From a virus: 37,101 nt of DNA. The stretch's first letter is position 1; each line of letters begins with the position of its first letter. A program made the position numbers and the translations under genes. Location of the stretch: the IMG/VR virus record IMGVR_UViG_3300017989_000232, positions 1 to 37,101 of that record; one strand, given 5' to 3'. Positions 1-6,684 of this stretch are shown here, one piece after another. Under the pieces are notes generated by a model. It was given only the letters and a program-made list of their open reading frames with translations, did not search any database and had not been told where the DNA came from.

Positions 1-11
1 AAATTAAAAAC
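1..11. repeat. Terminal direct repeat, left copy
   Basis: The first 11 bases, AAATTAAAAAC, are repeated exactly as the last 11 bases of the window (37091-37101). This is what an attachment-site core duplicated at prophage ends, or a circular contig overlap, would look like. The sequence is short and A-rich, so chance cannot be excluded. The integrase gene starts 359 bases away from this copy, which fits an attL position. Confidence 0.35.
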
Positions 12-369
12 CTCGGGTGGTACCCCCCCCGGGAAAGAACCTAAGACACCCGGGCCCCCCTAACCCCATGTATGTATGTGCCTTGTGGGTTTTTTTTATT
101 TTCCCCCCCGCAGTGGGGGGAGGGCCCCAAAAATTGGCGATTGCTTTCACGTTTTCACCTCGTGCTTTTTCAGGAATGCCCCGGATAGGCGACTTTTCTG
201 CATGATTTCGCTCTCGCCTTCTGTCGGCTATTAAAATCCTACGTCCGACCACGTACACCTATCCCCATCCCCGTATACACCCGCCCCCGTTTGTATTACA
301 GTCCTAACCCTAAAGCCCACCAGCCCGCACAACAAAAGACTTATACGATTCCGCACATACAAAAACCGG
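1..369. other. Non-coding left end downstream of the integrase
   Basis: I see no convincing gene here. The stretch has unusual homopolymer blocks (runs of C, G and T), two CCCGGG motifs near 27-56, and a C-run/G-run inverted repeat around 104-121 that lacks a T-tract on either strand. It lies directly downstream of the integrase stop, a common place for a phage attachment site. It could therefore be attP/attL sequence or flanking host DNA; nothing in it decides between these. Confidence 0.5.
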
Positions 370-1452
370 TTAACCCCCTTGCGCTCGCAGCATCCGATCC
401 ACGGCGCCGCCTCTGATGCGGTCGATGGCATCGCGTGCGGCTTCTGAATCGCTGCCGGTTAGGTGCGTATAGATTTCCCCGGTGCTGCGCTTGGCGTGGC
501 CGAGTACGAGCTGTACGTGCGTAGGATTGCCGTCCATCCTGGCGATCATCGTGGCCAGTGAATGGCGCGCGATGTAGGGCGTTAGCTTCCGCCCCTTCTT
601 CCGCCGGCGGCGATGATGCTGCAGGGCCCCGGCCATGGTGCTGTTCGTCCAGGAGTTGCCGCGGGCGTTCACGAATATAGGATCCGCCTTACGTGGCGGC
701 CTCCCGACAATGGACGCGAATAAAGCACGTGCGCGGCCGAGCAGCATATCAACGCGGCCGCCTGCATCGAAGCTTACCGAACGCTCGCACCGATCCCCTG
801 CGCGCCCCTTGCGCTTCTGAAGGCGCACGACACCGCTCAGCTGCAGACGTGGCATCCAGATATCGCGGCCGCGCAGCGCATAGATTGCTCCTGGCCTGTC
901 TCCCAGCTCAAATATGGCGAGGATGGGCAGGCGTACATGCCACGGGTACGGCCTCAAAGACTCCACCAGATCCCGCTCTGTCAAAACCGTAGGGGTTGGG
1001 CGCCGGCAGGGCAGCTTTTCAATGGCCAACCAGGCCACGGCCTCCGCGTCAATCGTCCATAGGCGATCGCGTATGGCCCAGCGTGCAAATGCCTGCAGAA
1101 TTTTAACGTCTTTATTTACGGTCGATTCCTGCACGCCATCAACGCGCATGCGTTCGATACGCCAGGCCCGCAACCCCTCGCGCGTGATATTGTCGAGGTG
1201 CTCGCCCAGATCGCGCGCAAAGCGCATCAGCACCCGCCGGCTGTCGGCAATGCGCCCCTCGCTAACGCGGCGCTCCGCGTCCAGATATTTCAGATATTCC
1301 GGCAGCGCATCGCCGATGCACACCACGCGCCAGCCCTCGCTATACTCACGATCCGCGCGCGCGAGGTGCAGGTCGAGACAAGCAGCGAACCGATCGCGAT
1401 CGGCCGCGGAATGGAACCGCCTCCGGATTTCCTTGCGCAAAATAAAGGTCAT
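370..1452 (-). CDS. int: Tyrosine-recombinase integrase
   Basis: Site-specific recombinase for integration and excision of the phage. The ATG at 1452 gives 360 aa, a usual size. It forms an ATGA overlap with the upstream membrane-protein gene, so translation is probably coupled; a longer reading from 1533 is less likely. The SAM-like core-binding region is at about 45-140 and the catalytic domain at about 155-345. Visible catalytic residues are R186 (ELGDRPGAIYALRG), R296 (YIARHSLATMI), H319 (LGHAKRSTGEIY) and the nucleophile Y328. The histidine usually three residues before the second arginine is a tyrosine here (Y293). The gene is last in the early operon, next to the non-coding left end where an attachment site would be expected. 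Confidence 0.93.
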   Translation of the reverse strand: MTFILRKEIRRRFHSAADRDRFAACLDLHLARADREYSEGWRVVCIGDALPEYLKYLDAERRVSEGRIADSRRVLMRFARDLGEHLDNITREGLRAWRIERMRVDGVQESTVNKDVKILQAFARWAIRDRLWTIDAEAVAWLAIEKLPCRRPTPTVLTERDLVESLRPYPWHVRLPILAIFELGDRPGAIYALRGRDIWMPRLQLSGVVRLQKRKGRAGDRCERSVSFDAGGRVDMLLGRARALFASIVGRPPRKADPIFVNARGNSWTNSTMAGALQHHRRRRKKGRKLTPYIARHSLATMIARMDGNPTHVQLVLGHAKRSTGEIYTHLTGSDSEAARDAIDRIRGGAVDRMLRAQGG

Positions 1453-1679
1453 CTCACCACAATTTTTTTCCAGGAAGATATACCCCAGATCGCCATGCCG
1501 AGGTATGCAAAAAACAATGCAGCCTGCGCCCATTCGTGAATCGCCAGATTGTGCGCGATCAATACCACGTCAGCCAGGGCCCAGCAGACAAAGCCCAGGC
1601 GGCGGCGCCGTATTACAAACAGATTGCCGGCCAGCGCCAGCAGCGCCACGGCAAAAAGCACCACCTGCGGCATTACCAT
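1449..1679 (-). CDS. Small PnuC-like membrane protein
   Basis: A 76-aa protein with two or three hydrophobic segments. The ATG at 1679 is chosen because GGAGG lies seven bases upstream; ATG codons at 1685 and 1673 are alternatives. The pattern GNLFVIRRRRLGFVCW followed by a second helix and a final IWGISSWKK resembles short phage proteins related to nicotinamide mononucleotide transporter PnuC. That would place it in the inner membrane. It overlaps the HD-protein gene upstream and the integrase downstream by a few bases. The transport role is an inference from pattern only; full PnuC is much longer. Confidence 0.6.
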   Translation of the reverse strand: MVMPQVVLFAVALLALAGNLFVIRRRRLGFVCWALADVVLIAHNLAIHEWAQAALFFAYLGMAIWGISSWKKIVVR

Positions 1680-2257
1680 AACCATTCCTCCATGGCTGAC
1701 AGAAACATCCGCTCCGCATCTTTCGGCGCAGCCGGGATAATCATCAAGGTGGTATGCGCTTCTTCGGTGAGACACCAATCGCCAACCTGTTCGGGCCAAA
1801 AATACGCGGCCTCGGTCGCCAGCATTACGTCATCGGCTTTTTTTACGGCAGCGGGCATGGATAACGATAAGCCAAAATGCATGGCAACATAAAATAAAAT
1901 TCTTTCTTCTATTCCGCTTACATGCCTATAGCCATTTAAAAAACCCAAACCTAAATTATTTGGATCATAAAAATATAATTGTGATTTGATCGGCCGCACA
2001 ATATCGCCGACATATGCCTCTGCCGCATCATGCAACAGCGCCCACGCCCTAAGATCATCGGACGGCGCCTTATCGTACGCCGCCACAATTTCGGCCACGT
2101 GTACGCAATGCTGCGCCACGCTATAGAACTCTCGGCAATGACCGCCGAATCTGCATATCTGGCTGAGCGCGTGCGCGATATCGCGGATATCAATATCCTC
2201 TGCGCGCGGGCAAATCGGATCAAATCGCTTGCACGAATAGGTCTGCATCCAGCTCAT
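1673..2257 (-). CDS. HD-domain phosphohydrolase (YfdR/YfbR-like)
   Basis: A 194-aa metal-dependent phosphohydrolase of the HD superfamily, similar in layout to prophage YfdR and 5'-deoxynucleotidase-type proteins. Visible metal-binding positions are H50 (SVAQH), H76-D77 (LLHDAAEAY) and an aspartate near 142 (KADDVMLATE). The motif ALLHDAAEAYVGDI is characteristic of this phage group. Its likely role is trimming nucleotide monophosphates or related phosphate esters in the cytoplasm during replication. It overlaps the upstream zinc-ribbon gene by ATGA and the PnuC-like gene by TAATG. Substrate specificity cannot be read from the sequence. Confidence 0.85.
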   Translation of the reverse strand: MSWMQTYSCKRFDPICPRAEDIDIRDIAHALSQICRFGGHCREFYSVAQHCVHVAEIVAAYDKAPSDDLRAWALLHDAAEAYVGDIVRPIKSQLYFYDPNNLGLGFLNGYRHVSGIEERILFYVAMHFGLSLSMPAAVKKADDVMLATEAAYFWPEQVGDWCLTEEAHTTLMIIPAAPKDAERMFLSAMEEWLW

Positions 2258-2475
2258 GGCGTTCCCCTTTGTTTACAGTCCGCGTGCGCGGCCGGCCCCA
2301 TAATAGGCGCCTCTCCAAACTGTTTCATCGGATACAGGCGCACTATTACGATGGAAAAACAAAGCTTGCATTGCGCATATGAACCATACTTCCCATGAGC
2401 AAAGCGCGTCATCGTATGCCCGCGCAACAGGCAAATTTCTTTGGCTTGTCGGCATAAACGATCTTGTTTTTTCAT
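2254..2475 (-). CDS. Small Cys/His protein of unknown function
   Basis: A 73-aa protein with cysteines at CRQAKEIC, CKLC and a C-terminal CKQ, and the conserved-looking segment LLRGHTMTRFAHGKYG. This layout recalls small phage zinc-binding proteins of unknown role. It overlaps both neighbours by ATGA, so it belongs to the early operon and is probably translated by coupling. I cannot assign a function. Confidence 0.65.
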   Translation of the reverse strand: MKKQDRLCRQAKEICLLRGHTMTRFAHGKYGSYAQCKLCFSIVIVRLYPMKQFGEAPIMGPAAHADCKQRGTP

Positions 2476-2657
2476 GCTCGCCTCCGCACGCGCTTCTTGC
2501 CGATAAAAACTGCTGCCTGCCGGAAACCTTCCTCGCGCAAATCATCCAGCAGCATACGCGCGCTGCGTTCTATTTCCGCGCTGCTGCCCTGGCGATTTGC
2601 CCACAGCTCCAGCGGATCGCGCGGGCGCTCCCTGAAATAAATCTGCGCGGTCGGCAC
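2472..2657 (-). CDS. Small basic hypothetical protein
   Basis: A 61-aa charged protein (RERPRDPLELW near the start, KKRVRRRA at the end) with one predicted amphipathic helix (EIERSARMLLDDLREEGF). It starts three bases after the stop of the helicase-loader gene and ends in an ATGA overlap with the next gene. The arrangement, rather than any homology, supports it. I do not recognise the family. Confidence 0.6.
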   Translation of the reverse strand: MPTAQIYFRERPRDPLELWANRQGSSAEIERSARMLLDDLREEGFRQAAVFIGKKRVRRRA

Positions 2658-2660
2658 GGC

Positions 2661-3365
2661 CTATCCCTTTCCGCGCATGCGGTAATCACCCCACGCGCAC
2701 ACTACAACCTCTCCATGCATGGCCCAGCGGCTGCGAATGCGATCGCCCATCAAATCGAAAAATTCACTCGGCGGAAGATTCGTGGTCATGACAATAAATC
2801 GCCCGGTAACGCAAACGCGATTTACCAGATCCTCTATAGCCGCCCGCACCTCTATGCCAAGGTCAACCGAATAAATATCATCCAGCACAAGCAGCTGATC
2901 GCCGTAAAGGCGAGCCATGATTTCAATCTTTTTTTGTTTGGGGCTGTAGCGCCGGGCAGCATCCCAATCGAGCAGCCACTGAAACGCATTGATCCAGCGC
3001 GTTGCCGGTTGCATCTGCTGCCGCAATCGCTCGATCAAAAACTTTCTGCATATGGCCGTAGCGAGATGCGTTTTACCCGTACCGGTCGGCCCGGACAACA
3101 GAAGAAGATTTCTGCCTATATCGCTGGCAAACATTCGGCATATCTGTCCGGCCTTCTCTTGACACCTGCGCGGCTCATCTCCCTCCGCCCAAACATCAAA
3201 ATTTTCCAGCGTACAATCCTGCAGCCGCCCGACAATGCCGCACTGCGTTAACGTCGCCCTCAAAATTTCCGCATGGCGCGCAGCCATAAATTCCTCGTAC
3301 TCCGCCTCCGTGGAAAGATCAAAATCCCGCATGATCATTTCTCTATACCCGTTTATTCCCCGCAT
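2661..3365 (-). CDS. DnaC-like AAA+ helicase loader
   Basis: A 234-aa AAA+ ATPase of the DnaC/IstB type that would deliver the replicative helicase to the phage origin. Walker A GPTGTGKT is at 92-99, Walker B LLVLDD at 158-163, a sensor-like MTTN at 193-196 and an arginine-finger-like DRIRSRW at 208-214. The ATG at 3365 is chosen because AAAGGAG sits eight bases upstream, giving a 13-base overlap with the gene before it. The pairing of an initiator-like gene carrying repeats with a loader directly downstream mirrors lambda O and P. Confidence 0.88.
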   Translation of the reverse strand: MRGINGYREMIMRDFDLSTEAEYEEFMAARHAEILRATLTQCGIVGRLQDCTLENFDVWAEGDEPRRCQEKAGQICRMFASDIGRNLLLLSGPTGTGKTHLATAICRKFLIERLRQQMQPATRWINAFQWLLDWDAARRYSPKQKKIEIMARLYGDQLLVLDDIYSVDLGIEVRAAIEDLVNRVCVTGRFIVMTTNLPPSEFFDLMGDRIRSRWAMHGEVVVCAWGDYRMRGKG

Positions 3366-3958
3366 GATCCCGGCTCCTTTCCCGGCTGCCCGTTTCCGTC
3401 AAGATACGCCTCCGGCGGCGGATTTACATACCCGGCCTTCCGCCTCTTTTTCCCTTTCGATTTCAAACCCCTTCCTCCCCCCGCTGGCGGGGGGATATAG
3501 GGGGGATCTTCCGTTCGTACGTTCGTACGTTCGTAGCGCGGACGGTCCGCGGACGGTCCGCGGACGGTCCGCGGACAGTCCGCGGACAAATCGCGGACGG
3601 TCCGCTTACGTGCTCGGTCGCGTAAAACCTTACCGTTGCGTTCCTTCCAGCCGCTTACCACCATGCGCTTTTTACCGCGGGGTTTCATAACCTGGATATA
3701 CCCAGCGGAAATCATCGCACTCAAAACCGACTCCGTTTCAGCTTCGTACAGACACCCCTGCACGTTAAATTCGCACACCTCGCGCAGCTCGTCCTCCGTC
3801 AGATCCGACACGTTACCATCCTCGAAATCCCTGGCCACTGCCTCGTAAAAAAGGTGCACGAGGCCGAGGGCATCGCGCCGCGTCAGCCGCAACAGCTTGG
3901 CCAGCCGGCGCGCCTTGCGCGTGCGTGATTCGTCGGATTCTGCTCTATACCACTGCAA
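3353..3958 (-). CDS. Replication initiator-like protein carrying origin repeats
   Basis: A 201-aa protein starting at a TTG (3958) after a GGGCGGG-like site; no ATG fits. Residues 1-100 (WYRAES, RKARRLAKLLRLTRRDALGLV, DGNVSDLTEDELREV) look like the N-terminal winged-helix domain of phage replisome organisers or O-like initiators. Residues about 110-180 are a low-complexity linker made by the DNA repeats, with 11-residue units such as RTVRGPSADRP and then a PPPAGGGRG segment. The C-terminus is basic. The loader gene lies directly downstream. I infer that it binds the iterons inside its own gene. The preceding gene ends with an amber codon in the same frame, four codons upstream of this start. 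Confidence 0.72.
   Translation of the reverse strand: MQWYRAESDESRTRKARRLAKLLRLTRRDALGLVHLFYEAVARDFEDGNVSDLTEDELREVCEFNVQGCLYEAETESVLSAMISAGYIQVMKPRGKKRMVVSGWKERNGKVLRDRARKRTVRDLSADCPRTVRGPSADRPRYERTNVRTEDPPYIPPPAGGGRGLKSKGKKRRKAGYVNPPPEAYLDGNGQPGKEPGSCGE
3477..3494. repeat. G/C inverted repeat next to iterons
   Basis: Arms CCCCCCGC and GCGGGGGG around a two-base centre form an almost perfect palindrome. It lies 17 bases from the iteron block and inside the initiator gene, where it encodes the PPAGGG part of the linker. It may be part of an origin or only a coding repeat. Confidence 0.5.
3512..3535. repeat. Three tandem 8-bp repeats
   Basis: CGTTCGTA occurs three times in perfect tandem (3512-3519, 3520-3527, 3528-3535). 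The unit length is not a multiple of three, so the repeats are not explained by a simple peptide repeat. They abut the 11-bp iterons and probably belong to the same origin-like element. Confidence 0.75.
3538..3603. repeat. Six tandem 11-bp iterons (candidate replication origin)
   Basis: The unit GCGGACGGTCC occurs in six contiguous copies: exact at 3538, 3549, 3560 and 3593, one mismatch at 3571, and a degenerate copy at 3582. Each copy contains the dyad CGGAC-N-GTCCG, so every iteron is itself a palindrome. The array lies within the initiator-like gene, just as the lambda origin lies within gene O. A helicase-loader gene follows. That it is the replication origin is an inference. Confidence 0.7.
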
Positions 3959-3970
3959 AGGATACCCGCC

Positions 3971-4264
3971 CTATAAAAGCGATTGCGCCTCGTACAAATC
4001 TTGCTTATGCGCCGGAATCGAAATGCGATATTCCCACACTCCCCGCGTTTTTTCCCCCCGGCGCCGCCGGTCCTTTTTGTACCCGTACTTGTTGGCCAGG
4101 TCGCGCAGCCGCGCGGAAATGGACGCCTCTGGCTCGCGGGTACCTGCGCTGATTTCCGCCAGCGTAGCCCAGCCGTCGAGGCGCAGCATGAATGACAATA
4201 CAATCCGGCTTTGACGATTTAAGCGTTTGCGGTCGAGCGCCGGTTTATACGTTGATTTTTCCAT
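3971..4264 (-). CDS. Small winged-helix DNA-binding protein
   Basis: A 97-aa protein with the segment RIVLSFMLRLDGWATLAEIS, then GTREPEASISARLRDL and a basic wing KKDRRRRG. This is the pattern of short phage winged-helix proteins that annotate as DNA-binding or ArsR/MarR-like. Its ATG directly abuts the TGA of the upstream zinc-ribbon gene. It ends with an amber codon that is in frame with the replication-initiator gene downstream. A role in replication control or transcription is inferred from position. Confidence 0.72.
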   Translation of the reverse strand: MEKSTYKPALDRKRLNRQSRIVLSFMLRLDGWATLAEISAGTREPEASISARLRDLANKYGYKKDRRRRGEKTRGVWEYRISIPAHKQDLYEAQSLL

Positions 4265-4501
4265 TCAAATATCCCCCGATATTGGCAAGCGCCCGGTCCT
4301 CCATCCGCGTTTGCTTTTCAGTTCAATATTGCCATGCACACACACGGCATACCGAATTAACAACCTGCGCACCATGGCCACTCCCTTATTATCCTGCAAG
4401 GCCCTGGCCGAATGGCTGAAACATTCCGGACAATAAAGCGCTCTCGTATGCCCGGCTATAAATTCCTCTCCACAAACCGAACAATTTAAAAGGCGCTTCA
4501 T
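4265..4501 (-). CDS. Zinc-ribbon mini-protein
   Basis: A 78-aa protein with CSVC and CPEC pairs near the N-terminus, as in a zinc ribbon, followed by a helical segment (ALQDNKGVAMVRRLLIRYAV). It starts in an ATGA overlap with the Rossmann-protein gene and ends TGAATG against the winged-helix gene. Function is unknown; such proteins usually bind nucleic acid or partner proteins. Confidence 0.7.
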   Translation of the reverse strand: MKRLLNCSVCGEEFIAGHTRALYCPECFSHSARALQDNKGVAMVRRLLIRYAVCVHGNIELKSKRGWRTGRLPISGDI

Positions 4502-5322
4502 TTTATTTTTTTTAGCGGCGGTAATCGCGTACCCTCCCAGCTCTTTCTCAGCACAATATCGAGGCGCTTGCGCCTTATACCCTCTGCATCAAACCCCGCG
4601 CGCGCGCCGCACTGCCATATTGCCTGGTTGCGCTGCGCGGCAAATGCGGCGAGGCAGCCGTAAGCATGCGCGGCCTTTGCCGGTTCTCCATGCTTATAAA
4701 GCTCGCCATGATCACAACCCAACAGGCAGACATTTTTAAAGCCGAGACATAGCAGCAGATAGGCCATGGCGATCGCGCTGCGGCTGAAAAATATTGAATA
4801 TTGCGCGGTAGTGGTGAGCCCGAATTCCAGATCGCCGGTGGGCGCCATGCCGAATGTGGGGCAGGTCCACGTGTAGGGCAGCCGAATTGCATCGAACCCC
4901 ACCAGCACCTTGCCGCCCATCTGCAGTTGCGTTTTAAACGACTCCACGAGGCCCGCGGCCTTATCGGTAGCCATATCAATACGATCAAGGAAAAATGCGA
5001 GCGAAGGCACGGGCAGCGATGGTAATGCAGTAATGCCTCTTTCTGCTTTTATAACGGGAAAAAAGTTAATGCCGATCGTGAAAAACCGCGAAATTTCCAT
5101 CCATTGCTTGGCCGTAACATTCTGCAGACTGGGCCCTGTGCCGAGCACAAACGCCTGACCGCGCGGCCAGCGCGCGGCATACTCCCGCAGCTCCGGCACG
5201 CCGTGCCGAACCCAAGCCATTTCAAGCGTACGCCGATACACGCTGCGCGTTTGCCACTGCCAATATTGTTCAGTGGTCATTATCGCCGGGCTTGATCCTG
5301 GCTCTGCCTGGATAGACTCCAT
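4498..5322 (-). CDS. GT42/DUF115-like Rossmann protein (putative transferase)
   Basis: A 274-aa protein. Its core starts at about residue 56 with FVLGTGPSLQNV, continues with a strand ending TIGINFFPVIK, and has LLGCDHGELYKHGE near 200-215. A nucleotide-binding xGxGPSL motif, an N-F segment and a late GxD motif are shared by sialyltransferase-like GT42 enzymes and by the DUF115/MptE-like family. It could act on a sugar or phosphate donor, for example to modify the host surface or phage DNA. It is unusual to find it inside an early replication operon. The ATG at 5322 follows GAGGGG. Family-level assignment is moderate and substrate is unknown. Confidence 0.6.
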   Translation of the reverse strand: MESIQAEPGSSPAIMTTEQYWQWQTRSVYRRTLEMAWVRHGVPELREYAARWPRGQAFVLGTGPSLQNVTAKQWMEISRFFTIGINFFPVIKAERGITALPSLPVPSLAFFLDRIDMATDKAAGLVESFKTQLQMGGKVLVGFDAIRLPYTWTCPTFGMAPTGDLEFGLTTTAQYSIFFSRSAIAMAYLLLCLGFKNVCLLGCDHGELYKHGEPAKAAHAYGCLAAFAAQRNQAIWQCGARAGFDAEGIRRKRLDIVLRKSWEGTRLPPLKKIK

Positions 5323-5326
5323 TGTA

Positions 5327-5473
5327 TTATTTCCCCTCTGTTAAAATCGCCCACCACAAACGAGCGCATTCTGATTCCCAGCACATGAGACAGATCGCGC
5401 CATCATCACCCGGCCAATTTTCAGACTGCATTTTACCGCAGCGCGCGCAGGGTTTTTGACTTGCACCAGTCAT
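5327..5473 (-). CDS. 48-aa zinc-finger-like peptide
   Basis: A short reading frame of 48 codons from ATG 5473 to TAA 5329-5327, with CARC (9-12) and CLMC (28-31) pairs followed by CWESEC-like residues and a Trp-rich tail (LWWAIL). The paired CxxC motifs, good codon use and tight junctions support it. The preceding frame ends TGA directly before the ATG, and the next gene starts five bases after its stop. It is probably a zinc-binding accessory protein of the early operon. Function is unknown. Confidence 0.6.
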   Translation of the reverse strand: MTGASQKPCARCGKMQSENWPGDDGAICLMCWESECARLWWAILTEGK

Positions 5474-5809
5474 TCAGAATACGCTTTCGGCTTTAATAGG
5501 CGGCGGCGGACGGCCGTGCACAGGTTCGGCCGTCCGGTCCGCCCGCCGCCTAATAAAAAATGCAGGCTCAGAGGCGTGGCAACCCCTGAACCTGCTACGC
5601 GCAGAAACGGATCTCGGGAACCCTGTCCGGGTTGCGGTAGGCAACAAGGATTTCCACGCGTATTTTTTTACAATGATCATGCCCCGAGATCCCGCTATCA
5701 TGCCACACAAACACACCACAAAAGAAAAACTACGCTCGAACGTCCAATAATTCAAGAAAAAAACCGCATTCGCCTCCGATTTTTTCAAACAAAACCGAAT
5801 CGCGTACAT
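5474..5809 (-). CDS. Doubtful 111-aa open frame
   Basis: The frame fits the operon geometry: it starts 12 bases after the previous stop and its TGA abuts the next ATG. Its composition is odd, however, rich in Arg, Ser, Cys and Phe in the first half and low in acidic residues. The ribosome binding site is weak (AGGCGGG, two bases from the ATG). Its 3' part contains a long GC hairpin. It may be a real fast-evolving gene, or a regulatory spacer between two small genes. Confidence 0.3.
   Translation of the reverse strand: MYAIRFCLKKSEANAVFFLNYWTFERSFSFVVCLCGMIAGSRGMIIVKKYAWKSLLPTATRTGFPRSVSARSRFRGCHASEPAFFIRRRADRTAEPVHGRPPPPIKAESVF
5499..5550. other. Long GC-rich hairpin without T-tract
   Basis: Two stacked perfect stems are visible: GGCGGCGG (5499-5506) with CCGCCGCC (5543-5550), and CGGACGGCCG (5507-5516) with CGGCCGTCCG (5527-5536). 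A six-base bulge separates the 3' arms and the loop is ten bases. Neither strand has a run of T after it, so it is not a standard intrinsic terminator. It could pause transcription, shape an mRNA, or bind a protein. Confidence 0.6.
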
Positions 5810-5820
5810 AACCCGCCTAA

Positions 5821-6027
5821 TTATAAGCCCTTACGTTCCTGGTTTTTTTCTTCTTTTTGGCGGGCGCCTTTTGTGTATGCCAGGCGAAGCCTATATGATT
5901 TTGTGCCCTGCCGGCGCCAAAGTTCCGTCAGATCGTCCGCATGCTCGCGGCACGAGCTGACCACCGGGCCAAGTCCATCAACAATCATAAAGATGGCCTC
6001 GCCGCCACCGAGCAATTCATTCAGCAT
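5821..6027 (-). CDS. Small hypothetical protein
   Basis: A 68-aa protein with an N-terminal hydrophobic segment (LLGGGEAIFMIVDGLGPVV) and a basic, glutamate-lysine tail (RQKEEKNQERKG). The ATG at 6027 has GGAAAGG about eight bases upstream and overlaps the end of the ribbon-helix-helix gene by 11 bases. I do not recognise the family. Confidence 0.55.
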   Translation of the reverse strand: MLNELLGGGEAIFMIVDGLGPVVSSCREHADDLTELWRRQGTKSYRLRLAYTKGARQKEEKNQERKGL

Positions 6028-6358
6028 CTTGTGCCCTTTCCTCTTCCGCGCGCTCGTAAAGCGATACGATCGCCGAGGCCACGTGCTTTATATGTGGGTT
6101 ATAATCGCCGGCCAAAATATTCCGCGCGATGCCATAAAGTTCGTCATCGCAGTACAGATCCGATCGGCCCAACAAAATGGCCTCTCGCAAAATATGCATG
6201 AGAGAAACGCTGCGCTGCTGCGCCTCGCCCACCATGGCATCGCGCATCGGCTCGGGTATCCAGGCATTCACGTGCACCCGCCGTACCGAAGGCCCTGGCC
6301 GGCCAGCCCCGGAACGGTCCCCGCCCCACCCCTTTTTTTTCTTGCGGTTCTTTTTCAT
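6017..6358 (-). CDS. Ribbon-helix-helix-like regulator
   Basis: A 113-aa protein. The N-terminus is a strongly basic tail (MKKNRKKKKG) followed by GGDRSGAGRPGPS, a flexible AT-hook-like lead seen in many phage proteins. Residues about 28-65 (VHVNAWIPEPMRDAMVGEA, then QRSVSLMHILREAILLG) fit a strand-helix-helix DNA-binding fold of the Arc/CopG type. It starts one base after the stop of the HTH gene with no strong ribosome binding site, which suggests coupling. It probably regulates phage promoters, possibly through the palindrome near 7.6 kb. Confidence 0.58.
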   Translation of the reverse strand: MKKNRKKKKGWGGDRSGAGRPGPSVRRVHVNAWIPEPMRDAMVGEAQQRSVSLMHILREAILLGRSDLYCDDELYGIARNILAGDYNPHIKHVASAIVSLYERAEEERAQDAE

Positions 6359-6359
6359 G

Positions 6360-6647
6360 TTACGCCCGATCGGATGATCGCTCGCGCCGCATCAGCATTT
6401 CGCTCAACTCAATAAACAGACGAGGCGAAATAACAATATGCCCGTTTGTGATACGGCTCAAATAGGCAACCGATTTTTTTATTTTCCGTGCCAACTGGCG
6501 CAAGCTGCATTCGTAATGCGGCATGTTCAACAAACGCTGAATAATATGCGGGCCATCGCGTTTCAGCAAATCACGAATAACCTCGCCATCATCTATATAA
6601 GCCCGAACGCGATCGCATGCGAGCGATACGGCTTCATCATATTTCAT
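6360..6647 (-). CDS. Helix-turn-helix protein (Cro-like position)
   Basis: A 95-aa protein from ATG 6647, preceded by AAAAGG eight bases upstream. Residues about 48-85 (CSLRQLARKIKKSVAYLS, RITNGHIVISPRLFIELSEML) match the helix-turn-helix layout of XRE/Cro proteins, with LARKIKKSVAYLSRITNG as the two key helices. It is the third gene of the early operon, the position of an early repressor such as Cro. The direct target is unknown; the palindrome at 7598-7621 is the obvious candidate. Confidence 0.65.
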   Translation of the reverse strand: MKYDEAVSLACDRVRAYIDDGEVIRDLLKRDGPHIIQRLLNMPHYECSLRQLARKIKKSVAYLSRITNGHIVISPRLFIELSEMLMRRERSSDRA

Positions 6648-6684
6648 TATATTTACCTTTTGCTTTTCGGCCAAAAGCCGAGAT

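Noticed and set aside
104-121. Intrinsic terminator after the integrase
   Set aside because: The C-run/G-run stem is not followed by T on either strand; T residues precede it on the plus strand.
914-1681. Long plus-strand open frame opposite the integrase
   Set aside because: Arg/Ser-rich composition and exact antisense position to a clear integrase; it is a shadow frame.
5456-6415. 319-codon plus-strand open frame with a CPGCG motif
   Set aside because: Composition is Arg/Pro-rich, it runs antisense to several operon genes with good junctions, and it has no family-like segments.
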